A DNA stretch of 64,000 nucleotides from Streptomyces sp. V1I1 (GTDB taxonomy: Bacteria > Actinomycetota > Actinomycetes > Streptomycetales > Streptomycetaceae). The notes beneath the pieces are model-generated. The model made no database searches and was not told where the DNA came from. It saw only the letters and a list, made by a program, of their open reading frames with translations. Both the position numbers and the translations under genes were made by a program. Numbering within the stretch: position 1 is the first letter of the stretch; every line of letters begins with the position of its first letter. Location: the NCBI RefSeq assembly GCF_030817355.1, contig NZ_JAUSZH010000001.1, forward strand, positions 3,721,001 through 3,785,000, written 5' to 3'. Positions 16,373-24,693 of the stretch are shown here, piece by piece.

Positions 16373-16869
16373 GGGTCGTACTCCTCTCAAGGCGGAACGG
16401 CCCAAACCAGCGGCCCCGATGTTCGAGCACCGGGGCCGCGCGCCGTTGGAGACCAGGAAATGTCCGGCTCCCCTCAGCCCCGCCCGTACGAGACGGGCAG
16501 GGGAGGCAACCGGCCGCAGCACCCGAGGCACTGCGGAAGGGTCGGGGTTGCGCTGTTCATCACGCGGAGGTCCGCGTGGCCGCCTACTTGGCCGAGGAGA
16601 GGCGGCGTGATCCCCATTCAGTTGTCAAGGAACAGACGCTTCCTTCGAACCCGTTTCACGGGGCCCTCCGGGCGCGGGCACTGCGCGTTCGTGCTCGACA
16701 CCCCCGTGCAGGCGGGCATAAAGCCGGAGCACCGAACGCTCCATAAGACGTCCTGTCCTCAACTCCTCTTTAGGAGCTCCATCGACTATGACGGACAGGG
16801 CGACGGTCGTCAACTCCTCTTGAGGACTTATGCTGAGACGGTCAACAGACCAGGGACGGTGAGCTCCAC
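16373..16869. promoter_or_regulatory. Divergent control region between transfer operon and GntR gene
   Basis: About 500 bp without a convincing gene. It must contain the promoters of the leftward transfer operon and the rightward GntR gene. Apart from the two 17 bp repeats listed separately, ACTCCTCTCAAGG at 16380-16392 resembles them and overlaps the ribosome site of the 98-aa gene. Inverted repeats such as CCCGCCCGT/ACGGGCAGGG lie around 16475-16505. Confidence 0.55.
16759..16826 (+). promoter_or_regulatory. Paired 17 bp operators of the GntR regulator
   Basis: TCAACTCCTCTTTAGGA (16759-16775) and TCAACTCCTCTTGAGGA (16810-16826) differ by one base and are 51 bp apart centre to centre. Each contains the inverted half-sites TCCT/AGGA. 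They lie 44-111 bp upstream of the GntR start codon, as expected for autoregulation of a KorSA-like repressor. Confidence 0.72.
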
Positions 16870-17658
16870 ATGGCTAAGCAGTACGAGCGGATCGCAGACG
16901 GCCTTCGGGCGCGCATCCGTGCAGGTGAACTGGAGCCGGGGCAGCGTCTGCCCGCGGAGACCGCGCTTGCCAACGAGTACAAGACGAGTCTGCCGACCAT
17001 GCGCGATGCGTTGGCGCTACTGCTCACCGAGGGCCTGATCGACAAGAAGCACGGGGTAGGGAACTTCGTGCGGAAGCCGCGCCAGCTCGTGCAGCGGGAC
17101 AACCGCCGGCACCAGTGGGAGAAGGACCGCGCGCGGCTCACGGAAGACGAGCGACTGGGAACAGGAGCCACGGAGCATGACACGGGACTGACCGTCTCGG
17201 ATCTCGTGTTCCGTGCCGACTACCGCGAGACAGAAGCCAGCGAGGACCTGGCAGAGCAGTTCGACGTGCCGGTCGGTACGCGCCTACTGGAACGCGTCTA
17301 CCGCACGCACCACCGAGACGAGGAAGCGCCCTTCAACGTTGCGCACTCGTACCTCGTCTACGACATGATCGCGAGCAATCCGGATCTCCTCGATCCCTCC
17401 AAGGAGCCGTGGCCCGGCGGGACACAGAATCAGTTGCACACCATCGGCATCGAGCTGGACCGCATCGTGGAGCACGTCACTGCGCGACCACCCACCTTCG
17501 AAGAGACCGAGGAACTTGGTCTACAAGGTGGTGTGGCGGTAGTGGTACTGCGTAAGACTTCGATCGATACGGACGGTCGCGTAGTGGAGGTATCCGAAGT
17601 GACGTTGCCAGGCGACCGGACAGAGCTGATTTTCACCACCCCCTTGGCAAGGTGGTGA
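16870..17658 (+). CDS. GntR/UTRA-type regulator, KorSA-like
   Basis: The 262-aa protein has a GntR winged helix (YERIADGLRARIRAGELEPG, then LPTMRDALALLLTEGLIDKK) and a C-terminal UTRA-type ligand domain after residue about 100. GntR proteins at this place in AICEs, such as KorSA of pSAM2, repress replication and transfer genes. Two 17 bp repeats upstream of its own gene are candidate operators. The ATG at 16870 fits the family start. Confidence 0.85.
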   Translation: MAKQYERIADGLRARIRAGELEPGQRLPAETALANEYKTSLPTMRDALALLLTEGLIDKKHGVGNFVRKPRQLVQRDNRRHQWEKDRARLTEDERLGTGATEHDTGLTVSDLVFRADYRETEASEDLAEQFDVPVGTRLLERVYRTHHRDEEAPFNVAHSYLVYDMIASNPDLLDPSKEPWPGGTQNQLHTIGIELDRIVEHVTARPPTFEETEELGLQGGVAVVVLRKTSIDTDGRVVEVSEVTLPGDRTELIFTTPLARW

Positions 17659-17660
17659 CC

Positions 17661-18419
17661 ATGTCCAAGCTCGTAACCGTGATCACGGCAGTACACGGCC
17701 CCGGAGCGCACCACCTTTCGGACGCCTACAAATCCTTGCTCTCACAAGACCTCCCAGACGGCTGGGGCTGGGAGTGGGTGATTCAGCAGGACGGCGAGAC
17801 TGACGACGTATCGCCGCATCTCCCTGACGATCCGCGCGTGAACTTCGGGCAGGGGCGCGCCGGCCGCGCAGCCATGGCGCGGACTATCGGGCTTGCGCGG
17901 GCGCGAGGCGACTTCGTCAAGGTGCTCGATGCCGACGACATGCTCACGCCCGGGGCTCTCGCGCGCGATCTCACCGCGCTGCTGAGCAATCCGGGCGTGA
18001 GCTGGGCAACGTCGCGCGTTCTCGACTATCTGCCGGATGGGTCCACCCTCGGATTCGATCAGGACCCGCCGGAAGGATTCATTGACCGGGGCGCAGTGCT
18101 GGACCACTGGAAGGCCCACGACTACCGCGCGCAGGTTCACCCAGCGACGCTGTTCATGCGGAGAGATCTCCTTTTGGCGCTCGGAGGGTGGATGGCCCTG
18201 CCTGCATCGGAAGACACCGGGCTGCTGCTCGCTCTGAACGCCGTGAGTCGCGGATGGTTCACCGCGGAGACGGGCTTGCTGTACCGGAAGTGGCCCGGTC
18301 AGGTGACGAACCAGGCCGCGCACGTGGACCAAGGCGAGCGAGACGCGAGGATGGCCGTCATCGAAGCGCGTGCGTCGGTCCTCGCGAGCCTCGAGGGATG
18401 GCGCTTCAACACGGACTGA
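17661..18419 (+). CDS. Family 2 glycosyltransferase
   Basis: This 252-aa GT-A enzyme starts LVTVITAVHGPG, has the donor-binding EWVIQQDGETDD, and the metal-binding DADD (VKVLDADDML). It starts 2 bp after the GntR stop, so both genes are expressed together. The natural acceptor is unknown. GT2 genes linked to the GntR regulator recur in AICEs as I remember them, so it is probably a backbone gene and may alter the cell surface, for instance in entry exclusion; that is speculation. Confidence 0.8.
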   Translation: MSKLVTVITAVHGPGAHHLSDAYKSLLSQDLPDGWGWEWVIQQDGETDDVSPHLPDDPRVNFGQGRAGRAAMARTIGLARARGDFVKVLDADDMLTPGALARDLTALLSNPGVSWATSRVLDYLPDGSTLGFDQDPPEGFIDRGAVLDHWKAHDYRAQVHPATLFMRRDLLLALGGWMALPASEDTGLLLALNAVSRGWFTAETGLLYRKWPGQVTNQAAHVDQGERDARMAVIEARASVLASLEGWRFNTD

Positions 18420-18980
18420 TCAGGAGTCGGTCTCGCGGCGCGCGGGCGGGAGAATGAGATCCCGCGAACCGTGGTCTTCCCCGTGGAAGTTTCCGCTGAC
18501 CCCGAGGTCGTCTCGTGCCGCCTCATGGAAGCCGTTGATCGCCTTAAACGCGACCTTGTGCAGCTCGCGCCATTCATCGAGCGTCCCGTCGGTCGTCCCC
18601 TTGGCGCGCCAGTCGATGGCGGCAGCCGCAGCATTGAGTCTGTGAGCCGCTTCGATCACCCCATCCTCCGCAAGCAACATGACCCGCTCGAAGGCGCGCC
18701 CGCGGGTACGCTCGCCGTCAGCGAGCTCCATAGTCAGGTCTCGCTCGCTCCGCTCGATGCTGCGCATGTCCTTCCGGACCTCATAGAGGAGCACCGAGGA
18801 GTAGATGCAGGTCCGCACGCGGTCTATGTACTCCGCGTAGGCATCGAGTTTTCGCTCATCCCACCTGGTCAGCATGGTGTACTGCGTCCGCTGACGCTCC
18901 ATCCGATGGTTGGTGAAGTGCGTCGCCAGCCCACCCAGCAGCACAGCAGCGATAGTGACGAGCTGCCCCAAGATGTCCAT
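18420..18980 (-). CDS. Membrane-anchored helical protein, unknown function
   Basis: This 186-aa protein starts with one hydrophobic helix (ILGQLVTIAAVLLGGLATHF) and continues as charged alpha-helix (RMERQRTQYTMLTRWDERKLD and onward), probably a cytoplasmic coiled domain. The ATG at 18980 starts directly before the helix. The layout resembles the protein at 19762-20292. It converges with the glycosyltransferase gene and leaves no gap. No family recognised. Confidence 0.6.
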   Translation of the reverse strand: MDILGQLVTIAAVLLGGLATHFTNHRMERQRTQYTMLTRWDERKLDAYAEYIDRVRTCIYSSVLLYEVRKDMRSIERSERDLTMELADGERTRGRAFERVMLLAEDGVIEAAHRLNAAAAAIDWRAKGTTDGTLDEWRELHKVAFKAINGFHEAARDDLGVSGNFHGEDHGSRDLILPPARRETDS

Positions 18981-19173
18981 CGATCCCCCAACTACGGCAT
19001 CAGGTCCAGCGGAGATCATAAAGGGATCACGAGGAGCGCTCGGAGCAGAGCAGCGAGCAGGCTATTCCGGTGCCGCCGCGCTGTGCTCCAGAACGGAAGC
19101 CAGAGAGCATCTGACGGATCGTCAGTTATGGCGCTAGGCTCGATGCACCTACTGGTTGTCAGAGGAGTGCGCC

Positions 19174-19644
19174 ATGGGGTCAGACATACGCATGTCCACA
19201 CCGCCCGAGGGTCGCCCACGGTATGCGGCGGCTTTCCATCATCCCGAGAGCGGGTGGAAAGTAGCCGCTGAGGCACCCTCCCGAGAGGCAGTCGACCGTG
19301 CCGTTGCGGAGATGATCGCGACGGTACAGGCTCGCGGGCAGGCTCCAATGGTCGAGATCTGGGGTCCGTCGGCCGACGGCAACGAATGGCAACACCTCGA
19401 CACACTCGCCCCCGGCCCCGGTGCAACCCGCTCTCGGGAGACACCGGTTGAGGAGCGGCAGCGCAGCGCCCGCGAGGAACGCCTCTTGGACCGCCGGCAC
19501 CAGGTGCTGACCTCCGCTCTCGCAGGCGCAGGGTTCGCAATCGCGCAGCGGGAGGATGATGCTGCTGTCGCATGCCTAATCGAAGCCACGGATGAGGACA
19601 CCATCCGCCGACTGGCCCATTGGCTCTCGCAGGCGAACAGGTAG
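19174..19644 (+). CDS. Hypothetical 156-aa protein
   Basis: The ATG at 19174 follows GAGGAG by seven bases and is preferred to a TTG 18 bp upstream. It contains YAAAFHHPESGWKVAAEAPS, an EIWGPSADGNEW stretch, and near the end RRLAHWLSQANR. It looks like a soluble alpha/beta protein. I do not recognise it. It is island cargo beside TIR-system-like genes. Confidence 0.6.
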   Translation: MGSDIRMSTPPEGRPRYAAAFHHPESGWKVAAEAPSREAVDRAVAEMIATVQARGQAPMVEIWGPSADGNEWQHLDTLAPGPGATRSRETPVEERQRSAREERLLDRRHQVLTSALAGAGFAIAQREDDAAVACLIEATDEDTIRRLAHWLSQANR

Positions 19645-19761
19645 CCCCCATGGGCGATGCGTGGGCCAGGACCACAGTCAGGGAGATGGGCCACGGCGCG
19701 AGCCTGCGCGGGTATCGGCCTCATCGTCAAGAACTGCTCCACCAACTCCCCTAGCAGCGAT

Positions 19762-20292
19762 TTAGCGCAATATCCCGCCCCAGCGTGGAGGCGACGCATC
19801 ATCAATAACGCGCTGCATCACGGCTCCCCGGGCTCTACTCAGGTGCATCACTGCCTCGCCCATACCCGCCGCATCCCAGATCTCGAAGGTTTTTCCCACA
19901 TCGGCAGGCGCCGTGACTAGCTTGTCCAACATCGCCAGGGAGGATCGAACCTGCTCGATGCCCGCAAAATCGGGGAGAGCGTTGACCTCGGCCCGTGCTC
20001 GGCTGAGGGAATCGAGGATCGGGAACAGGTAGGGCTCTCGCTCCTCGAAGGCTGCAAGGTCGATTGAGTCGATTGACGCCAGGTAACGAGTAGCGGCGTC
20101 CGCTGCTTGAATCAGGTGGGTCTGAGCCGCCTCAAACCGTGCTGCATCGAAGCGGGCGATCTCAAGTCGTGCTTCCCAACGTACCCGGTCGCGAGCCAAA
20201 CCGAGCTGGGTCCACCGAGTGACCACCCCAACGATTATGGCGGCTCCGCCTGTAAACACTGGGGCCAGTAGAGCAGTTGAAGCAAGGTCCAT
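19762..20292 (-). CDS. Membrane-anchored helical protein next to TIR gene
   Basis: This 176-aa protein has one N-terminal membrane helix (LLAPVFTGGAAIIVGVVTR), then long charged helices (RDRVRWEARLEIARFDAARF and on). The ATG at 20292 precedes the helix. It is divergent from the TIR gene, 113 bp apart. Shape and size match the protein at 18420-18980. It could be a membrane effector or sensor partner of the TIR protein, but no motif proves that. Confidence 0.55.
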   Translation of the reverse strand: MDLASTALLAPVFTGGAAIIVGVVTRWTQLGLARDRVRWEARLEIARFDAARFEAAQTHLIQAADAATRYLASIDSIDLAAFEEREPYLFPILDSLSRARAEVNALPDFAGIEQVRSSLAMLDKLVTAPADVGKTFEIWDAAGMGEAVMHLSRARGAVMQRVIDDASPPRWGGILR

Positions 20293-20405
20293 GGCACACA
20301 TCATGCTGGTGCCCACGCGCGGAATCCGTACATGAAGCAGATGATCGATTATCGATAATCTCAAAAACTCGGCTACTTCTGGCGTGAACGACCTAACCTC
20401 CGCAC

Positions 20406-21554
20406 ATGGTGACAAACAACAGCAGCCCCGCAGGGTTCTGGAGCTACACGCATCGTGACGATGAGATCGAGGAGGGGAGGATTAAGAGACTCGCCAAAAA
20501 GATCGCTAACGAATTCGAGGTGATGACGGCAGAAGAGCTGAATGTCTTCCTGGACAAGCTGGATATTAAGTGGGGGGAGGAGTGGAGGAATAGAATCGAT
20601 AGTGCCCTAACCGGATCTACCTTTTTCATGCCCATCATTACTCCCAGGTTCTTCAAGAGTGAAGAGTGTCGAAGGGAGGTTCTTACTTTCTCTGGGCATG
20701 CGACGAGTCTGGGGCTGGAGGAACTGCTGCTTCCCATCCTGTATATCGATGTTCCTAAAATTCGCGATGGTGATGCAACTGACGAGGTAATGGCTCTCGT
20801 TGCGAAACGGCAGTATGAAGACTGGACTCAATTGCGGCTAGAGGATGAAGATTCGCCGAGGTATCGGCAGGCTGTTCATCGACTTGCGGGCCGCCTAGTT
20901 GAGATCCTTGAGCGCGCGGCGGAGATTGACCCCCCACCTGTGATACGGACCGAACATTCCGAGCATGATGAGGAACCCGGCATGCTTGAGCTGATGGCCG
21001 AGGCGGAGGCTGCCCTGCCGAGGTGGGGTGAGGTCATGACTCAATTCGCTGGGACCGTGGGGGAGATTGGGGAAGAAACTAAGTCAGCGGCCGAGGAAAT
21101 GGAGAGGTCGGATGCGCGCGGAGGTGGATTTGCTGGGCGACTTCGCCTGACTCACGAACTCGTTGCAAAACTAGAAGCACCTGTCGGCGAGATGAGCCGA
21201 CTAGCGGTCGAGTATTCGACGGAATTGGTTAAGATTGACCCGGGGGTTTTGGGTATCATTCGCCAAGTCGAAACTGAAGGGGTTTCTGGAGGGACAGAGC
21301 ATGTGACGGAGTTCTTTGGTGCGGTGAGGCAGATCACGGAAAGAGGTCGAGAAAACATGGCCTCCATTCAGGAGTTCTCGGATTCGCTGCAAACTGCATC
21401 AGGCCTGAGTAAATCCATGCGTCCGCTCGTCGGAAAGATGCGCGCCGCTTTGCGGCAAGTGATGGATGGGCAGTCGGTCCTGGATGAGTGGGAACGTCGA
21501 ATCGAAGAGGTTATCGGAGAAGGTGGCGCGCCGCTAGGCCCACCATTGCAGTGA
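20406..21554 (+). CDS. TIR-domain protein with long helical C-terminus
   Basis: The 382-aa protein has a TIR domain at about 9-150: GFWSYTHRDD as box 1, VFLDKLDIKWGEEW, then FFMPIITPRFFKSEECRRE, where Glu91 after Cys88 is placed like the catalytic Glu of NAD-cleaving TIRs. The rest is acidic and alpha-helical without a known sensor. Base composition is clearly less GC-rich than its neighbours, with many A/T-ending codons, so it was gained recently. Antiphage NADase or nucleotide-signal producer is likely by family. There is no strong ribosome site before the ATG. Confidence 0.8.
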   Translation: MVTNNSSPAGFWSYTHRDDEIEEGRIKRLAKKIANEFEVMTAEELNVFLDKLDIKWGEEWRNRIDSALTGSTFFMPIITPRFFKSEECRREVLTFSGHATSLGLEELLLPILYIDVPKIRDGDATDEVMALVAKRQYEDWTQLRLEDEDSPRYRQAVHRLAGRLVEILERAAEIDPPPVIRTEHSEHDEEPGMLELMAEAEAALPRWGEVMTQFAGTVGEIGEETKSAAEEMERSDARGGGFAGRLRLTHELVAKLEAPVGEMSRLAVEYSTELVKIDPGVLGIIRQVETEGVSGGTEHVTEFFGAVRQITERGRENMASIQEFSDSLQTASGLSKSMRPLVGKMRAALRQVMDGQSVLDEWERRIEEVIGEGGAPLGPPLQ

Positions 21555-21901
21555 CGCTTGGCCGCCGAACCAACGCTGCCGTGCCCCAAGGAAGGGCCGA
21601 AACGGGGCCGTCTGTGGGCCGTCGAGAGGCGGCCCCCATCAGCGCTTGGGCCTGACAGCCCCTCAGAGGGCTCGCCGACTCGTGTCCGGATGGAGAACCC
21701 CGTCTCAATCGTGGTCTCAATCGGTGCTGACTCCGGTCACGTCCACTGTCGTCCGCCGGGTGGCCGAGAACCCCTCTGAGCAGAAGCGATGTGTGTTTCG
21801 CGGACGTCCGTGGACGACCCCGAATCAAGATCGGACAACTCGTAATGCCCAGGTCTCGGGTTCGAATCCCGAAGGCGGCTCTGTGGAAGCCCCAGGACTC
21901 A
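21555..21901. other. Non-coding stretch leading to a tRNA-Thr fragment
   Basis: There is no gene here. Around 21700-21735 GTCTCAATC recurs twice (GTCTCAATCGTGGTCTCAATCG). The stretch ends with the tRNA-Thr 3' fragment and half a terminator hairpin and looks like the att arm of a lost integrative element. Confidence 0.5.
21838..21880 (+). repeat. tRNA-Thr(CGT) 3' fragment, att scar
   Basis: ACTCGTAATGCCC is a tRNA-Thr(CGT) anticodon arm, although its 3' strand is altered. It is followed by AGGTC, the T arm CTCGGGTTCGAATCCCGA and an acceptor 3' strand AGGCGGCT. The 5' half of a tRNA is missing. It is the kind of scar left at one end of an element that integrates in tRNA-Thr, here carried into a tRNA-Pro island. 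Confidence 0.8.
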
Positions 21902-22003
21902 CTAGTGCTCTGACCGGGAAGGTTTGCCGGGTCTGGACAGGCGAAACTCCGTACGGACGCCTCTGCTGGCGGATAGCGTCATGTCCACGATGAAGGGGGA
22001 TTC

Positions 22004-22576
22004 GTGATCATGGCAGAGCGTGCGGTTCCGCCTCGCGTGGTAGCCGCGGAGCGTGTCGCCTCCGAGGCGGGTTTCAAGAAGAGTTGCATCCCTGAGGTGG
22101 GCAGGTTGCTCAGGCTGGCCGCTGCTGCGAAACCCCACGGAGTCATTGCGGAGAGCGGCACCGGCTCGGGCGTGGGTACCGCCTGGCTGCACAGTGGGCT
22201 TGGCGCCGATGCCCGCCTGGTAACCGCAGAGCGTCACGAGGAGCTGGCCCGTCGAGCGGCTGGTGTCTTCGCGGACGACGACCGCGTCAGCGTCCTCACT
22301 GGGGACTGGCGGCTGCTTGAGCAGCACGCCCCCTTCGATGTCTTCTTCTGCGACGGCGGAGGCAAGCGTGACGACCCCGAGGGGGTCGTCGAGCTGCTTG
22401 CTCCCGGTGGCCTTCTCATCCTGGACGACTTCACCCCATCGCCCCATTGGCCGCCTCGTTTCGGCGGCGAAGTGGATGAGCTCCGCCTGTTCTACCTCAC
22501 TCATCCAGCCCTGGACGCCACTGAAGTACTCACAACGCCAGCCAGTTCAGCGGTTGTTGCGGCACGCCGCCTCTAG
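22004..22576 (+). CDS. SAM-dependent (O-)methyltransferase, IS passenger
   Basis: This 190-aa class I methyltransferase has a glycine motif GVIAESGTGSGVGTAW, an acidic strand end VTAERHEEL, and FDVFFCDGG followed by LLAPGGLLILDDF, as in the O-methyltransferase/TrmR-like group. It starts at GTG 22004 or ATG 22010, both served by GGGGGA. It lies between the left IS end and the transposase. The substrate is unknown. Being a passenger with its own ribosome site, it may protect or modify something in the host; no evidence says what. Confidence 0.75.
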   Translation: MIMAERAVPPRVVAAERVASEAGFKKSCIPEVGRLLRLAAAAKPHGVIAESGTGSGVGTAWLHSGLGADARLVTAERHEELARRAAGVFADDDRVSVLTGDWRLLEQHAPFDVFFCDGGGKRDDPEGVVELLAPGGLLILDDFTPSPHWPPRFGGEVDELRLFYLTHPALDATEVLTTPASSAVVAARRL

Positions 22577-22601
22577 CGAGGAAGGCGTGGACCGTTCTTG
22601 A

Positions 22602-23720
22602 TCACGCCGCGAGGGCTGGTCTGCCACCCCAGCGGATGCCCTTCTCGCTGCGAATGCGGGCGCGTTCCTTGCGTTGTGCGGCGAGGACGTCGGGGTGGCG
22701 GGCGTTGGCGTTGCGCCAGCGCAGGTAGCGGTGCAGGGACCGGGTCTGCGCGGGATGGCTGCGGTGGTTCGAATTCGCCAGGGTGAACTGCCGCAGCGGG
22801 CCGAAGTGCGCCTCGATCGGGTCGGCCCAGGACGCATAGGTCGGGGTGAAGCACAGCTCGACCTTGTTCTTCTTCGCCCAGCGGCGGATGTCCGCTCCGG
22901 TGTGGGCGGAGAGGTTGTCCAGAATGATGTAGATCGGGGCGCCGTCAGGCCGGGCGGCACGGATCGACTTCAGCGCGGCCAGCGTGTTGGCGGTGCCTTT
23001 GCGGCGGCGATTGACGCCCCACAACCGGTCGTCGCCGACGGAGTAGCAGCCGTGGAAGTAGGTCACGCCGTGCGTGCGGCGGTAGGTCGCCGGCAGACGG
23101 TCGGGCTTGCCCTGCTTCGCCCAGCAGGAGCCTCCGGTGGGCCGGATCCCCAGGGGCCCGAACTCGTCGAAGGCGAAGACCCGGTCCGGGAAGTGCTCCA
23201 GCACGTGCTCGATGCGGTCGAGCTTGGCGTCGCGCTCGGGGTCGGGCGACTCCTTCCATGTCTTGGTGCGCTGGAAGGTGATGCCGCGGCGCCGGAGCAG
23301 GCACCGTAAGGCTTCACGGCCGATGCGGATGACGCCTCCGTGCACACGGCGCAGGTAGGCGGCGAGTTTGCGGATCGACCAGCGGGTGAAGGGCTGGCCG
23401 AGCTTGGCGGGGCGGGTGGTGGCCGTCTGGACGACGAAGTCCTCGTCGTCAGGGGTGAGCAGGCGGGGACGGCCTCCCGCCCATCGAGGGTCCAGACAGG
23501 CCAGGCCGATCTCGTTGAACCGGTGGATCACGTCCCGCACCGTGTCCTCGTCGGCCTGGACCAGCTGGGCAATCACCGGAACACGGTTCCCGCCGGCGGA
23601 CGCGAGCAGCATCATCGCCCGCCGATAGCGCACCGAGCTTGTACTTCCCCGGCGCACGATCTGCTGCAGCTTCTGCCCCTCGTGGTCGGTCAGTCTGCGC
23701 ACCCGCACAGGCTCAGCCAC
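22602..23720 (-). CDS. IS630-family transposase
   Basis: This 372-aa DDE transposase has an N-terminal helix-turn-helix region (VRRLTDHEGQKLQQIVRRG onward and a second HTH near AQLVQADEDTVRDVI). The catalytic blocks are VFAFDEFGPLG, IYIILDNLSAHT and ADPIEAHFG, giving Asp, Asp and Glu. The GTG at 23720, with GGAGG just upstream, gives the usual lead VAEPVRVRRLT. The gene seems intact, so the element may still be mobile. Confidence 0.88.
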   Translation of the reverse strand: MAEPVRVRRLTDHEGQKLQQIVRRGSTSSVRYRRAMMLLASAGGNRVPVIAQLVQADEDTVRDVIHRFNEIGLACLDPRWAGGRPRLLTPDDEDFVVQTATTRPAKLGQPFTRWSIRKLAAYLRRVHGGVIRIGREALRCLLRRRGITFQRTKTWKESPDPERDAKLDRIEHVLEHFPDRVFAFDEFGPLGIRPTGGSCWAKQGKPDRLPATYRRTHGVTYFHGCYSVGDDRLWGVNRRRKGTANTLAALKSIRAARPDGAPIYIILDNLSAHTGADIRRWAKKNKVELCFTPTYASWADPIEAHFGPLRQFTLANSNHRSHPAQTRSLHRYLRWRNANARHPDVLAAQRKERARIRSEKGIRWGGRPALAA

Positions 23721-23823
23721 CACACCTCCAGCGGTCGGAACGGACGTCACCGCCCATCCAACCGTTCCAATCGCCAACCCGGCGAACCTTCCCGGTCAGA
23801 GCACTAGCCGTGACCTGGGGCTT

Positions 23824-24693
23824 TTGCTTTTACAAGAGCGCAGGTCTCAGGCCCACGAGCCGGTAGCTAAGCCCAGCCCACTCACTAGCGCAGCGCCTGT
23901 GCGCGCACGCACCGTGCCGTTGCTGCACAGGATCGGCTCCCGCTGACACTGTGGCGATCACCGTTGGCGTGCGCAGGTTCGCCAGCCATCGCCACCCCGA
24001 ACTACCCATCGCGCCATCACGGGCGCCGTATACCTTGCAGAGAGTTTGATGCCTCTCTCCCCCACACGCCCGCCTGCACCTGGCGGGTCCCAACCCCGTT
24101 GGGAACTTTGAGAGATGGGAGATCAGGCGAGATGGAGCGATCGACAGCACGGGGGCGCTGCCGCAGGCGAAGCCAGGTACCAGACTGGGTTCAACTAGTG
24201 GCATTGATCCTCTCGGCGGTCACTGCCATCGCAGGGTGCGTCGAGCACTTTGTGTGATGGGGCAAAGGTAGTCCGGACGGCTGGTTGGGTGGCGAGCGAG
24301 CCCGGCCGCAATCTACTCGGCCGGGCCCACCCATAGCCCCGCATATGGGCCTGGCTTCGGGGTGCATCCCGGGGCCAGGCTTTATGCGTGGCCCTGGAAC
24401 CTCTCGGCTCCAAGACGAGGAAAGCGCAAATCAACGGGCGCTTCAAGGTCCGAGCCGAGGACCAAGATCAAGAACCTGGCGGAAGCCCGTAGTTAACCGT
24501 GGCGCTAAGGGGTGGCGCGGTGCAGGCCGACGTAGATCAAAACTGAACGTCCTGGTCAGCGCGTCGCGAGGGGTGGCGAAACCTGGCGAATGACGGTCTG
24601 CCTCCAGACCCATCCGAATCATTCATCCTGCCAGGTGGCTTAGCCCTCTGTCGCTCTGTGCAGCGACCAGCGGGTCCGCTCGGCCACCCAAGG
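23824..24693. other. Non-coding or decayed stretch with one small ORF and a hairpin
   Basis: About 870 bp with no convincing long gene in six frames. It holds a 41-codon membrane-protein frame (24132-24257) and an imperfect hairpin at 24340-24387 (CGCATA..GCCTGGC against GCCAGGC..TATGCG). Codon bias is weak throughout, suggesting decayed DNA. Confidence 0.5.
24132..24257 (+). CDS. Possible 41-aa single-helix membrane protein
   Basis: ATG at 24132 follows GGGAGATCAGGCGAG. A basic start (ARGRCRRRSQ) precedes one helix (WVQLVALILSAVTAIAGCV). Such single-pass mini-proteins exist, but nothing else supports it. Hypothetical. Confidence 0.35.
   Translation: MERSTARGRCRRRSQVPDWVQLVALILSAVTAIAGCVEHFV

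Larger units (their letters stand above)
21905..23804. mobile_element. IS630-family element carrying a methyltransferase gene
   Basis: Terminal inverted repeats of 29 bp with one mismatch start at 21902 (CTAGTGCTCTGACCGGG) and end at 23807. A TA lies at both junctions (21903-21904 and 23805-23806), the target duplication of IS630/Tc1-mariner elements. Inside are a methyltransferase gene on the + strand and the transposase on the - strand. There is no second terminal repeat next to the transposase stop, so the methyltransferase lies inside the element. Confidence 0.85.
21887..23823 (+). terminator. tRNA-Thr-type terminator split by IS630 insertion
   Basis: AAGCCCCAGG (21887-21896) and CCTGGGGCTT (23814-23823), the latter followed by TTGCTTTT, form a perfect 10 bp stem once the IS is removed. 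TCAC/GTGA extends it. The IS sits at a TA in the loop. Confidence 0.75.

Noticed and set aside
23830..24204. 124-codon minus-strand frame after the IS630 element
   Set aside because: There is no ribosome site, poor codon bias and no domain; it lies in a decayed stretch.
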